A stretch of DNA of 17,524 bases from DAOVRL01 sp964459805 (GCA_964459805.1 CAYWOD010000058.1:1-17524); one strand, 5' to 3'. Shown: positions 1 through 7,180, numbered from the stretch's first letter. The notes: generated from the sequence alone by a model not told the origin. Program-made: numbers and translations.

Positions 1-90
1 AAGGCGCCAGCCTTTTATCTAACCCTCTTTGGTTCCGGCTCGTCCGGGTTAGGAGAATTAAACGTGTCCGGTACATTTTACGGGAGCCAG
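1..90. other. intergenic region downstream of dgt, with short inverted repeats
   Basis: No gene is supported here. Positions 1-14 form a small hairpin (AAGGC / GCCTT around GCCA) followed by T residues, which could be the end of a plus-strand transcript or part of a repeat cut by the window edge. TAACCC at 20-25 and GGGTTA at 46-51 form an outer inverted repeat around an inner CCGG-CTCGT-CCGG. A minus-strand frame is open from an ATG at 76 off the window edge, but it lacks a ribosome binding site and recognisable sequence, so it is not called. Confidence 0.4.
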
Positions 91-1335
91 TCAGCCTATT
101 TCAACATTATGAGGTGGTTTCGTCTGGATTTCGTTGAGGATTTTGGAGGCGAATCTGTCTGTCATTCCTGCGATGTAGTCGCAGACGGTTCGCTCAAGGC
201 CCTCTTTGGCAATAAAGCGCTGGAAGTAGCCCGGCATCAGTTCGGGCTTGTCGCAGAGCTTCTCAAAAAGCTGGCCGAGCCAACTCCTGACTTGCTCGGC
301 TGTCCGGAGCAGTGATTTGTGCTGATAGAAATTCTCAAGGAGGAATTTTTCCAGCTCGGCCAGCGCCGCTTCGTTCTGCTCGGACAGGACAATCAGATTC
401 TCGCCGCCGGCATAGACATCGTCGAGCGTTTTCACATTGCTTCGTACGATAGCTTTCTTACTGGCCTCGATACAATCGCTGACGAGCTTATCGATAATCG
501 CTTTTGCGGCCAGGGCATTGCCCTGGAGAGGATCAAGCCCGCCGGCGGCGGGTGTTCTGCGGATGGCTCTGTTTTTGATGGCGCGGGCCTCTACTTGTCT
601 TTGTGCCTGCGTGAATATTTCTACGTCCCTTAGCTGCTCGCTGCTGATAAGGCCTGCGCGCAAGCCGTCTTCGAGGTCGTGACAGTTGTATGCAATCCGG
701 TCCGCAATCCCGGCGACCTGTCCTTCGAGTGAGCAGTTGGCTTCAGGGAATTCTTGGCCGTGCGGACGGTCGTATGTCGTTGAATGCCTGGCTAATCCCA
801 GGCGGGTCTCATACATAAGATTCAGGCCGGCAAAATCCGGATACGGATGTTCGAGTAAATCGACGGTTCGCAGGGATTGGTGGTTGTGCTCAAACCCGAC
901 GAAGTCGGGTTTGAGCACAACCAGCCCGCCAGAGGCGGGTGGGATCCGGTCCAGGCCTTCGGCCTGGCCGCCCTGGCCGAATTCGCCCATCAAATCGTTA
1001 AGGGCCTGCTCGCCGGCGTGTCCGAAGGGCGGGTGCCCCAGGTCGTGTGCCAGGCATATCGCCTCGGTAAGGCTCTCGTTGAGTCCGAGGGCCTTTGCAA
1101 TGGTCCTTCCTATCTGGGCGACCTCGATGCTGTGGGTAAGGCGCGTGCGGTAGTAGTCATCCAGGCCCGGGCTGAAGACCTGCGTTTTGCCTTCGAGCCG
1201 GCGAAAGGCCGAGCAGTGGATTATGCGGTCGCGGTCGCGCTCGAAAGGGCAGCGGTACGGGTGGGGCTTTTCGGGGAATCTTCGGCCCCGACTTACACTT
1301 TCGCTAACCGCATAACAGACAAGCTCTTTAGACAT
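91..1335 (-). CDS. dgt: dGTPase-like HD-domain triphosphohydrolase carrying two palindromic insertions
   Basis: The protein is a deoxyguanosinetriphosphate triphosphohydrolase-like enzyme, which splits dNTPs into nucleoside and triphosphate in the cytoplasm. Numbered from the ATG at 1335 (414 aa), it shows the N-terminal RDRDRIIHCSAFRRLEGKTQVF block, the first HD-domain ligand in LTHSIEVAQ (H68), the HDLGHPPFGH motif (H97, D98), GFEHNHQSLR, and the last metal ligand in ADRIAYNCHD (D212). In the family, HDLGHPPFGH is followed closely by GGFEHN. Here about 26 extra residues (121-146, DNA 898-975) lie between them, and about 20 more sit near residues 257-276 (DNA 508-567). Both insertions contain related palindromic DNA listed separately. 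The reading frame is intact. An in-frame TTG at 1344 is an alternative start; neither start has a good ribosome binding site. It starts 27 bases after the HIT gene stop, so an operon is likely. Confidence 0.9.
   Translation of the reverse strand: MSKELVCYAVSESVSRGRRFPEKPHPYRCPFERDRDRIIHCSAFRRLEGKTQVFSPGLDDYYRTRLTHSIEVAQIGRTIAKALGLNESLTEAICLAHDLGHPPFGHAGEQALNDLMGEFGQGGQAEGLDRIPPASGGLVVLKPDFVGFEHNHQSLRTVDLLEHPYPDFAGLNLMYETRLGLARHSTTYDRPHGQEFPEANCSLEGQVAGIADRIAYNCHDLEDGLRAGLISSEQLRDVEIFTQAQRQVEARAIKNRAIRRTPAAGGLDPLQGNALAAKAIIDKLVSDCIEASKKAIVRSNVKTLDDVYAGGENLIVLSEQNEAALAELEKFLLENFYQHKSLLRTAEQVRSWLGQLFEKLCDKPELMPGYFQRFIAKEGLERTVCDYIAGMTDRFASKILNEIQTKPPHNVEIG
510..552 (-). repeat. 43-nt bipartite palindromic element, copy A, inside dgt
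   Basis: On the plus strand this reads as a 7-3-7 hairpin (CCAGGGC-ATT-GCCCTGG, 510-526), an 11-nt spacer holding GGATC (527-537), then a 6-3-6 hairpin (CCCGCC-GGC-GGCGGG, 538-552). It lies in frame in dgt and encodes roughly TPAAGGLDPLQGNALA. The same layout, length and spacer core recur in the opposite orientation at 925-967. Strand is nominal: this copy is called minus because its partner is opposite. Confidence 0.75.
881..923. repeat. perfect 20-bp inverted repeat with GAA loop next to element copy B
   Basis: Bases 881-900 and 904-923 are exact reverse complements around the 3-nt loop GAA. The 881-900 arm encodes, on the minus strand, the family motif VGFEHNH of Dgt. The 904-923 arm is its inverted copy and is translated as VVLKPDF-like residues in the extra segment. 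The repeat ends one base before element copy B, so the two form one continuous block of hairpins from 881 to 967. Confidence 0.9.
925..967 (+). repeat. 43-nt bipartite palindromic element, copy B, inside dgt
   Basis: The plus strand shows a 6-3-6 hairpin (CCCGCC-AGA-GGCGGG, 925-939), an 11-nt spacer with GGATC (940-950) and a 7-3-7 hairpin (CCAGGCC-TTC-GGCCTGG, 951-967). Reverse-complemented, it matches copy A element for element, with the two hairpins 11 nt apart and GGATC at spacer positions 4-8 in both. It encodes part of the extra segment QAEGLDRIPPASGG in Dgt. Confidence 0.75.
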
Positions 1336-1362
1336 ATCTGGCAATATTCACTATCGGCTATC

Positions 1363-1872
1363 TCATAAGCAGGGCAGATTATGCTCTTTACTGACCTGTT
1401 TTAACAGCTTAAGCAGCTCAATCAGGCTTTGACTGATGACGTCGGTGTCGCTGCATACGTTGATAAAATTCGTGTCTCCGTCCCACCTTGGGACAATATG
1501 GATATGCAGGTGTCCGGGCAGGCCGGCGCCGGCGCATCGACCGAAGTTCATACCGACGTTGAAGCCGTGCGGTTTTATCGCCAGAGACAGCGCTTTTTGC
1601 GATTCTCTGACGAGTTTGGTCATCTCCAGGAGATCTTCGTCGTCCGCCTCATCAAGCTCGGCGATGTGTCGGGTCGGTGCTATCAATAGATGGCCGTTGT
1701 TATAGGGGTAGCGGTTGAGGATTACGATGCTCTTATCCCGCCGCCACAGCACGAGATTCTCGTCGTCATCCTGCGGATTCTCGAGGTTATGGCAAATGAA
1801 GCAATCGTCGGTTTTGTCCAGGCCCTGGATGTAGTTGATTCGCCACGGCGCCCATAGTTTCTTGCGTTCCAA
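1363..1872 (-). CDS. HIT-family hydrolase / AP4A phosphorylase-like protein
   Basis: A histidine-triad protein of about 169 aa. From the TTG start it opens with KLWAPWRINYI, typical of the HIT subgroup that includes mycobacterial diadenosine tetraphosphate phosphorylase. It then has a CxxC pair (CFIC, residues 24-27) and NNGHLLIAPTRHIAEL (H61, H69), which in that subgroup help bind zinc, followed by the triad GHLHIHIVPRW (H121, H123, H125). The second triad histidine acts on the nucleotide phosphate. Start: TTG at 1872 is chosen because GGAGGT (1878-1883) lies five bases upstream; the frame stays open to 1911 without another signal. It probably acts in nucleotide or dinucleoside polyphosphate turnover, which fits its position 27 bases ahead of dgt. 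The exact substrate cannot be read from sequence. Confidence 0.9.
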   Translation of the reverse strand: MERKKLWAPWRINYIQGLDKTDDCFICHNLENPQDDDENLVLWRRDKSIVILNRYPYNNGHLLIAPTRHIAELDEADDEDLLEMTKLVRESQKALSLAIKPHGFNVGMNFGRCAGAGLPGHLHIHIVPRWDGDTNFINVCSDTDVISQSLIELLKLLKQVSKEHNLPCL

Positions 1873-2005
1873 CCTGCACCTCCGTGCACAAAGCGCAAGG
1901 CATAAGAGCATAAGTTATCAATACACAAGCGGTTGAGTTATGACTTATCCATTTTTCTCCCTTTCTTGTGCACTTTTGCTCTTGTGCTCTTCCGCACCCA
2001 TGCTC

Positions 2006-2995
2006 TCATAACAGCTTTGCTGTAACAGTCTGTTTTATGGTTATCAGTGGTTTTGCGCTGATGCCCATCGGTATAGAGGCCTGCAGCTTCATTTCGTACT
2101 GCTGGCTGTATTGCTCAGTTTGTCCGGTGTCGATGTTGAACGTTTCCTGCCCTTTGCCCTCCAAGCCGAGGAGCCTATATCCGCCGAGGAAGCCGAAAGT
2201 CCCGCTCATTTGGAATCTGCCGGAATAGGGTATCGGCCAGCTTTGCGGAACGGACTTGGCGAGTGCGTATGAGCTGCTAATGACCGCGAGCCGGCCCTTT
2301 TCGCCCTGGCGGATTGCATCGAGCGTGTAGGTGACGTCTCTTGCTTTTCGCATAACGATAGGGGAGGGGATGGAGAGTTGTGACTTCCAGGTCTGCCCGG
2401 CGGCAATGCCCTCGGAGGCTGTCTCTATACTGGAGACCGAGTCCCAGAGGAACCATTGGGTAGTGATGAAGTCACTTATCATATCGGGCTCTTTGATTCT
2501 GCCGCGGTCGCTACTTGGCCGAAATGCTTTTTCGCCGATTTCTTTGATCAGCTTGTCCAATTGCGAGTAGTCTTCTATTTTTCCGGTGGGCCCGACGGTG
2601 AGCGTGAAGCTTTTGCCGATAAGGTGTTCGACGGCATCTTTCCTGGCCGAGCCGCCCGCGCGTTTGCTCCGCGAGACCTTTGCCGATTTGCACGCGGCCT
2701 CGATAGTCGTCAGCCCGAAAGGATCTACTTCGGTCGGCGTGTATGCCATGACCAGCTCCATTGACTCGGTGAATTTCTCCGAGGCCTGTCTGCCGGGCCT
2801 GGATGTCTTCTTTTCCGGGTCCCAGTCAATGGTTACCTCTCTTCTTGAGACGAACCTGTATTGGAGTGTTTTGCCCTGCTCGAAATCGACTGTTAATAGC
2901 TCTTTATCCTTTTTCGAGGCTCCTTTTTCCGGGGCGGCGCATCCGGCGAGGGCGCAAAAAACGATGAGAGTGAGGGTAGTTAGTGCGGTTCTCAA
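2006..2995 (-). CDS. lipoprotein, DUF6263-like, paralogue of the upstream gene
   Basis: An envelope lipoprotein of about 329 aa. With the TTG start at 2995 the N-terminus is a compact lipoprotein signal (RTALTTLTLIVFCALAGC, lipobox LAGC), and AAAGGAG (3001-3007) lies five bases upstream. The frame is open to 3145 but that extension would bury the signal. The mature part matches its upstream neighbour block by block: a V-DFEQGKTLQYRF beta opening, an ESMELVMAYTPTEVDPFGLTTIEAA segment, and HLIGKSFTLTVGPTGKIEDYSQLD, which parallels KLIGQSYTIEITSSGQVLKV. This pattern fits the DUF6263 type, whose function is not known to me. The gene follows its paralogue by 142 bases on the same strand, so it is either co-transcribed or a tandem duplicate. 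Confidence 0.8.
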   Translation of the reverse strand: MRTALTTLTLIVFCALAGCAAPEKGASKKDKELLTVDFEQGKTLQYRFVSRREVTIDWDPEKKTSRPGRQASEKFTESMELVMAYTPTEVDPFGLTTIEAACKSAKVSRSKRAGGSARKDAVEHLIGKSFTLTVGPTGKIEDYSQLDKLIKEIGEKAFRPSSDRGRIKEPDMISDFITTQWFLWDSVSSIETASEGIAAGQTWKSQLSIPSPIVMRKARDVTYTLDAIRQGEKGRLAVISSSYALAKSVPQSWPIPYSGRFQMSGTFGFLGGYRLLGLEGKGQETFNIDTGQTEQYSQQYEMKLQASIPMGISAKPLITIKQTVTAKLL

Positions 2996-3137
2996 TTTTG
3001 CTCCTTTCAACTGATTCAGTATGAGTTCTGCAAAATTGCAGGGCTCTTTTGATTCAATCTTTATTGCACGAACCTCGGAAGCGATTATCCGACCGGGACG
3101 CGGTGTTGCGGCGTCGTTGATTAACCGGCGGCCGGTT

Positions 3138-4346
3138 TTAGTCAATTCTTTCGATCTGGAAGAGACGCAGGGCGGTCATCCTCAGTGCGGCGGGCTCTGT
3201 GTCGTTTTTCTGCAGGGCCTCAGGGTCAACCGCAAGCCACTCGGATTTTAGTTTTTCGGTGTAGAATTCCACTTTGCCGGCGGCCAGGTCGAGTTTCAGT
3301 TGGCCGGTGTAATCTTCGGTATTGTCGAATAGTTTCGAGAGGAAGCTGGTGGCCTGCTCTTTGTGCAGTTCGGGCGCATTTTCGGATGAGGGGACGGCGT
3401 TCATGCCGGCGAGGGCGAGCTTGCGGTTGTCTGAATCCTTGATTTCCTTGAGCTCATAAACTCTCTCGTACGATTTCGAGCCCATCATACCGAAGTTAAA
3501 GGTCTTCAGGCTGCTCCAGTTGTCACCTTCGCTCAGTTCGGTTTTGTCGCCGGTAGGCAGGCCTGGGATCGCATGGCGCTGCTTGACTACGTCGGCTAAA
3601 ATCAGTGTTTGAGCGGTTCTGTGGGCGGGGGAGCTGCCCTTTGTGGCGGCCTGGGCCCGGCTAACTTCTGCAACTTTCAGGACCTGGCCTGAAGATGTGA
3701 TTTCTATGGTGTAACTTTGCCCGATCAACTTGGCCAGAGGACTGTCCTGGTCCTTTTCCATCGAGCTGTCGAAATCGAGAACGGTATTATCTCTGACCTT
3801 AGCTATGTACTTTAGCTGTTTGATCGTGATTTCCGCGACAGCGGCGCCTTGGTCATTGACGCTCTTTATCTGCTGGGCGAAGGTCATTTCGATTCTGTTG
3901 CTGGTACGGCCGCCTTTGAAGGCCGAGGGCTTGCTCGGCAGGGGGCCTTCCCACGAGACGCTCTTCTGGGCCTCGGTTGTTACTTTGTAAGTTGTTGTGT
4001 CATCCGGAATAAACTTCAATGCCAGCTTAACGGTTGGCTTTTGTTTTTCCGGCTCGACCTTAGTCTCGACGGTCTTCTCCGGCTCAACCTTGGACACGAC
4101 AGTCTTTTCGGGCTCGACCTTGGTCTCGACGGTCTTTTCGGGTTCGACCTTTGTCTCGACGGTTTTTTCGGGCTCGACCTTGGTCTCGACGGTCTTTTCG
4201 GGCTCGGCCTGAGTCTGGACGGCCTTTTCGGGCTCGACTTTGGTTACGGGTGTTTGCTTTGCTGACCGGCCGCAGCCTACGGCCAAGAGTAACAAGCAAA
4301 GTACGCCAGCGCTAATGAAACGGCAGATCTTATCAGACCTCATCAT
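3138..4346 (-). CDS. lipoprotein with VEPEKTVETK repeat stalk, DUF6263-like
   Basis: A 402-aa lipoprotein. Residues 1-25 form a signal peptide ending in LAVGC (lipobox, C25). Residues 36-101 are a decapeptide repeat (KVEPEKTVET, about six and a half units) that is rich in Pro, Glu and Lys and likely forms an extended charged stalk. Residues from about 105 form a globular DUF6263-like domain (KLALKFIPDDTTTYKV, TFAQQIKSV, FDSS, KLIGQSYTIEI). The repeat is absent from the paralogue downstream. Two adjacent ATGs (4346, 4343) follow GGAG; the second has the better spacing of seven bases. A promoter-like sequence lies just upstream (4391-4419). The protein is probably anchored in a membrane facing the periplasm. 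No enzymatic motif is visible. Confidence 0.85.
   Translation of the reverse strand: MMRSDKICRFISAGVLCLLLLAVGCGRSAKQTPVTKVEPEKAVQTQAEPEKTVETKVEPEKTVETKVEPEKTVETKVEPEKTVVSKVEPEKTVETKVEPEKQKPTVKLALKFIPDDTTTYKVTTEAQKSVSWEGPLPSKPSAFKGGRTSNRIEMTFAQQIKSVNDQGAAVAEITIKQLKYIAKVRDNTVLDFDSSMEKDQDSPLAKLIGQSYTIEITSSGQVLKVAEVSRAQAATKGSSPAHRTAQTLILADVVKQRHAIPGLPTGDKTELSEGDNWSSLKTFNFGMMGSKSYERVYELKEIKDSDNRKLALAGMNAVPSSENAPELHKEQATSFLSKLFDNTEDYTGQLKLDLAAGKVEFYTEKLKSEWLAVDPEALQKNDTEPAALRMTALRLFQIERID
4044..4241 (-). repeat. 30-bp in-frame tandem repeat (VEPEKTVETK)
   Basis: Six full units plus a partial one encode KVEPEKAVQT, QAEPEKTVET, KVEPEKTVET (twice), KVEPEKTVVS, KVEPEKTVET and KVEPEKQ. The inner units are nearly identical at DNA level, so copy number is likely to vary between strains by slippage or recombination. 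The outermost unit (nearest the signal peptide) is the most diverged. Confidence 0.95.
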
Positions 4347-4390
4347 CAGTCTCCTATTAAGTTTCTGTTATATCACAATTTCAGCCAGTA

Positions 4391-4419
4391 ATTATATGTC
4401 TTGCAATTTTCAAAGACAA
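4391..4419 (-). promoter_or_regulatory. sigma70-like promoter of the repeat-stalk lipoprotein gene
   Basis: On the minus strand, TTGTCT (4414-4419) and TATAAT (4391-4396) are separated by 17 bases, placing transcription start near 4384, about 40 bases before the ATG. An inverted repeat, TGTCTT-N10-AAGACA (4397-4418 on the plus strand), fills the spacer and overlaps the -35 box, so it could be an operator. Confidence 0.6.
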
Positions 4420-4511
4420 GCGATTTTTCTTTAATCGGCTTTTGACTGGGGTTAAAATACCATTTTCAGGTTTTCGAGCGACTTTGCAAGTGTTTTTGGA
4501 GAATACTTATT

Positions 4512-6179
4512 ATGAGAAGTGATACAGTAAAGAAAGGTTTTCAGCGAGCACCACACCGGAGTCTGCTTCACGCCTGCGGCCTCAGCGATGGTGATATCGA
4601 CAAGCCGTTTATTGGAATTGCCAACAGCTTCTGCGAGATAGTGCCGGGCCACATCCATCTCAACAAGGTCGCTGGGCTTGTCAAAGAGGCGGTCCGCAGT
4701 GCCGGCGGGACGCCTTTCGAATTCAATACCATAGCCGTCTGCGACGGCGTTGCTATGGGCCATAGTGGTATGAAGTATTCCTTAGCTTCGAGAGAAATCA
4801 TTGCCGATTCGGTCGAAACTATGGCACGGGCGCACTGCTTCGATGGTCTTATCTGCATACCCAACTGCGACAAAATTATACCGGGTATGTTGATGGCGGC
4901 GGTTCGCTTAAATATCCCGACCATTTTTGTCTCCGGCGGACCTATGGCGGCCGGAAAAACAAAAGACGGAACAACCGTTGACCTTATCAGTGTATTTGAA
5001 GGCGTCGCCCAATTCAACGCCGGAAAAATTGACGATGACCAGCTAAAGGAACTTGAGCACACCGGTTGCCCTGGCCGGGGAAGCTGCTCGGGTATGTTCA
5101 CCGCAAATTCGATGAACTGTCTTTGCGAGGGAATCGGAATGGCCCTGCCGGGCAACGGAACGATTCTCGCAATCGACCAAAAGCGACAGCAGCTTTACAA
5201 AGCAGCAGGCAAACAGATTATGATGCTTGTTGAAAAAGACATCAAGCCGCTCGATATTATCAATGAAAAATCGCTGGACAACGCACTTGTCCTGGATATG
5301 GCGATGGGCGGCTCGACAAATACCGTCCTGCACACACTGGCTCTTGCGGGCGAGGCAGGGATCAAATATGACCTTGATCGCATTAACGAGGTCTCGGCCA
5401 AGTGCCCCAATATCTGCAAGGTCTCGCCGTCGAGCAAGTATCACATGGAGGACGTTGACGCCGCGGGCGGCATAAGCGCAATACTAAACGAAATCAGTAA
5501 GATTCCCAATCTGCTGAACACCGACTGTCTGACGGTGACCGCGAAAACCCTCGGCGAGAATATTGCTCAAGCCCGGATCAAGGACCCCGAGGTTATCCAC
5601 ACGCTCCAGAACGCCTACTCGAAGAGCGGCGGCCTGGCTATTTTGACGGGCAATCTCGCCCCCAACGGCTGCGTCGTCAAGACCGCCGGCGTTGCGCCCG
5701 AGATGCTGACCCACACCGGCCCGGCAGTTATTTTCGAGAGCCAGGAGCAGGCATGCGACGGCATCTTAGCCGGAAAAGTAAAACAGGGCGATGTCGTGGT
5801 TATTCGATATGAGGGTCCTAAAGGCGGCCCGGGTATGCAGGAAATGTTAAGTCCCACCAGTTACATTGTGGGTGCCGGGCTTGGCGAGTCCGTTGCCCTG
5901 ATTACCGATGGCAGGTTCAGCGGCGGAACACGAGGCGCCTGCATAGGCCATATCAGCCCCGAAGCCGCCGTCGGCGGGCCGATAGGATTGTTGAAGGATG
6001 GCGATATAATCGAAATCGACATTCCCAACAACAAGCTCAGCGTCAAATTAACGGATGGCGAGCTGGCCGAGCGCAAAAAAACCTGGAAGCAGCCCAAACC
6101 GCGAATTACAAAGGGCTGCCTCGCAAAATACGCCGCATTGGCCACCAGCGCCGACACCGGCGCACTTCTGAAGTGGTAG
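4512..6179 (+). CDS. ilvD: dihydroxy-acid dehydratase
   Basis: A full-length 555-aa IlvD. It dehydrates 2,3-dihydroxy-3-methylbutanoate and its homologue to the 2-oxo acids, the third step of the valine, leucine and isoleucine pathway, in the cytoplasm. Hallmarks are IGIANSFCEIVPGHIHL (34-50), AVCDGVAMGHSGM (C77, D78), CIPNCDKIIPGM (C119, D120, K121), GCPGRGSCSGMFTANSMNCL (C186, C192), AMGGSTNTVLH, KYHMEDVDAAGG, RYEGPKGGPGMQEML and TDGRFSGGTRG. The cysteines at 77, 119 and 192 are positioned to hold the Fe-S cluster, and K121 corresponds to the magnesium-binding lysine of the family. GGAGA lies upstream of the ATG. The gene stands alone: it is divergent from the lipoprotein genes and followed by unrelated small genes. 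Confidence 0.98.
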   Translation: MRSDTVKKGFQRAPHRSLLHACGLSDGDIDKPFIGIANSFCEIVPGHIHLNKVAGLVKEAVRSAGGTPFEFNTIAVCDGVAMGHSGMKYSLASREIIADSVETMARAHCFDGLICIPNCDKIIPGMLMAAVRLNIPTIFVSGGPMAAGKTKDGTTVDLISVFEGVAQFNAGKIDDDQLKELEHTGCPGRGSCSGMFTANSMNCLCEGIGMALPGNGTILAIDQKRQQLYKAAGKQIMMLVEKDIKPLDIINEKSLDNALVLDMAMGGSTNTVLHTLALAGEAGIKYDLDRINEVSAKCPNICKVSPSSKYHMEDVDAAGGISAILNEISKIPNLLNTDCLTVTAKTLGENIAQARIKDPEVIHTLQNAYSKSGGLAILTGNLAPNGCVVKTAGVAPEMLTHTGPAVIFESQEQACDGILAGKVKQGDVVVIRYEGPKGGPGMQEMLSPTSYIVGAGLGESVALITDGRFSGGTRGACIGHISPEAAVGGPIGLLKDGDIIEIDIPNNKLSVKLTDGELAERKKTWKQPKPRITKGCLAKYAALATSADTGALLKW

Positions 6180-6273
6180 TGCAGAATACAGAAGGGGTAT
6201 TGAGGTCGCTTTTCGATGGACTGCGTTGCTGATAGAAAATGGTGCATGATATTGTGTTAGCGGATCAGTATAC

Positions 6274-6771
6274 ATGGAAATAGTCAAGGGCACACGCCAT
6301 CAGAAGATCATTGGTGATTTTGGTGAGGCTCTCTTATGTAACTGGCTGTCTCGCTCAGGTTTCGAGGTCACGGTTGTGGATCATACTGGAATTGATGTCG
6401 TTGCCTACAATCCGCAGAGCGACAGCCGATTAGGGATCTCGGTAAAATCTCGAACAAGGAAACAAGGTACCGAGAATTCTTCCGTGAATATATTTTCGTA
6501 TCAGAAAGGAAAGAACGATAGGCAGAAAGTCCTTGATGCTTGCGACGCATTCGCAGCCGAGCCGTGGATTGCGATTTATGTAGAGTCGTCTAATTCCGCT
6601 GACCTCTATTTGCTGAGTTTAGAGCATTACGACCAAGAATATCGAGGGAAGAAGAAACGCGCGATTGATGACTGGAAAATGGGACCAAAATATAGAGAAA
6701 GGTATCAAGCAGACCCAAAGGTCCGGAATATACGAATGGACTTTTCTGGAAGTACATGGAGTTGGCAATGA
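6274..6771 (+). CDS. hypothetical protein, PD-(D/E)xK-like nuclease candidate
   Basis: A 165-aa protein I do not recognise as a named family. The N-terminal third has the layout of restriction-endonuclease-like folds: GDFGEALLCNWLSRSGFEV (E18 in the first helix), GIDVVAYNP (D41 at the start of a beta strand) and LGISVKSR (K58). The usual acidic residue two before the lysine is a serine (S56), so the catalytic triad is atypical. Such domains are used by restriction enzymes, Holliday-junction resolvases and housekeeping nucleases. The C-terminal half is rich in Lys, Arg and Tyr (KKKRAIDDWKMGPKYRERYQ), suggesting nucleic-acid contact. The region is more AT-rich and uses different codons from neighbouring ilvD, consistent with recent acquisition. 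The ribosome binding site is weak. Nuclease activity is inference. Confidence 0.7.
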   Translation: MEIVKGTRHQKIIGDFGEALLCNWLSRSGFEVTVVDHTGIDVVAYNPQSDSRLGISVKSRTRKQGTENSSVNIFSYQKGKNDRQKVLDACDAFAAEPWIAIYVESSNSADLYLLSLEHYDQEYRGKKKRAIDDWKMGPKYRERYQADPKVRNIRMDFSGSTWSWQ

Positions 6772-6781
6772 AGCCCGGTAA

Positions 6782-6835
6782 GTGGTGCTGTGCACACCAC
6801 AATCGAAGTCAAAAAGGTGCGAAATATCGCACCTT
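6782..6835. repeat. two short hairpins downstream of the nuclease-like gene
   Basis: GTGGTG (6782-6787) pairs with CACCAC (6795-6800). A stronger one pairs AAGGTGCGA (6814-6822) with TCGCACCTT (6827-6835), nine perfect base pairs around AATA. No T-run follows, so it may be an operator or a weak terminator rather than a standard intrinsic terminator. Confidence 0.45.
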
Positions 6836-6894
6836 ACATGGCTACAAGGCTGTGGTCGATAGAATTCTGCTGGGATTACTTGCGAAGATTCGTG

Positions 6895-6900
6895 TATAAT
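6895..6900 (+). promoter_or_regulatory. possible -10 box upstream of the DUF433 gene
   Basis: TATAAT lies 62 bases before the DUF433 start codon. No clear -35 box is found at 16-18 bases upstream, so the promoter call rests on the -10 hexamer alone. Confidence 0.3.
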
Positions 6901-6961
6901 AACCATAGACAATTCTCTCGCACTGAAGAAACTATGCAAGGCTGGTAATTCTGGAGCGGAT

Positions 6962-7180
6962 ATGACGTTTGAGCGAATCACAATCGATGCCAATATCTGT
7001 CACGGGCAGGCATGCGCGAGAAATACGCGCATCCCTGTACACCAGATTATCCACATGCTCGCCAACGGAGACACGATCGAAGACCTTCTCAAAGAGTTCC
7101 GCACCCTCGACCGCGAAGACATCCTGGCGTGCCTCGACTACGCAGCTTCCCTGGCGGAGGAACAGATCACTTGCCAATAA
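6962..7180 (+). CDS. DUF433 family antitoxin-like protein
   Basis: A 72-aa DUF433 protein. It shows the family line ITIDANICHGQACARNTRIPVHQIIHMLANGDTIEDLLKEFRTLDREDILACLDYAA, in which CHG-x-x-C-x-x-x-TRIPV and the EDI-ACLDYAA helix are characteristic. Many DUF433 proteins are antitoxins paired with a PIN-like DUF5615 toxin gene that follows directly. Here no such toxin is encoded: a YkgJ protein follows after 25 bases. It may therefore be an orphan antitoxin or have another regulatory role. A good ribosome binding site (GGAG, five-base spacing) decides the ATG start. Length is normal for the family, so the protein itself is intact. Confidence 0.88.
   Translation: MTFERITIDANICHGQACARNTRIPVHQIIHMLANGDTIEDLLKEFRTLDREDILACLDYAASLAEEQITCQ

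Noticed and set aside
1..76. Minus-strand partial gene running off the left edge
   Set aside because: Only 25 codons, no ribosome binding site and no recognisable sequence.
877..1368. Plus-strand open frame of 163 codons opposite dgt
   Set aside because: It is antisense to a well-supported dgt gene, has no ribosome binding site and its translation matches no protein pattern.
3849..4265. Plus-strand repetitive frame (LGLDGLFGLD) opposite the repeat-stalk lipoprotein
   Set aside because: It is the antisense reading of the VEPEKTVETK repeat; any tandem repeat gives such a shadow.
4442..4458. TTGACT and TAAAAT ahead of ilvD as a promoter
   Set aside because: The two hexamers are only five bases apart, so they cannot serve as a -35/-10 pair; no partner at 17 bases was found for either.
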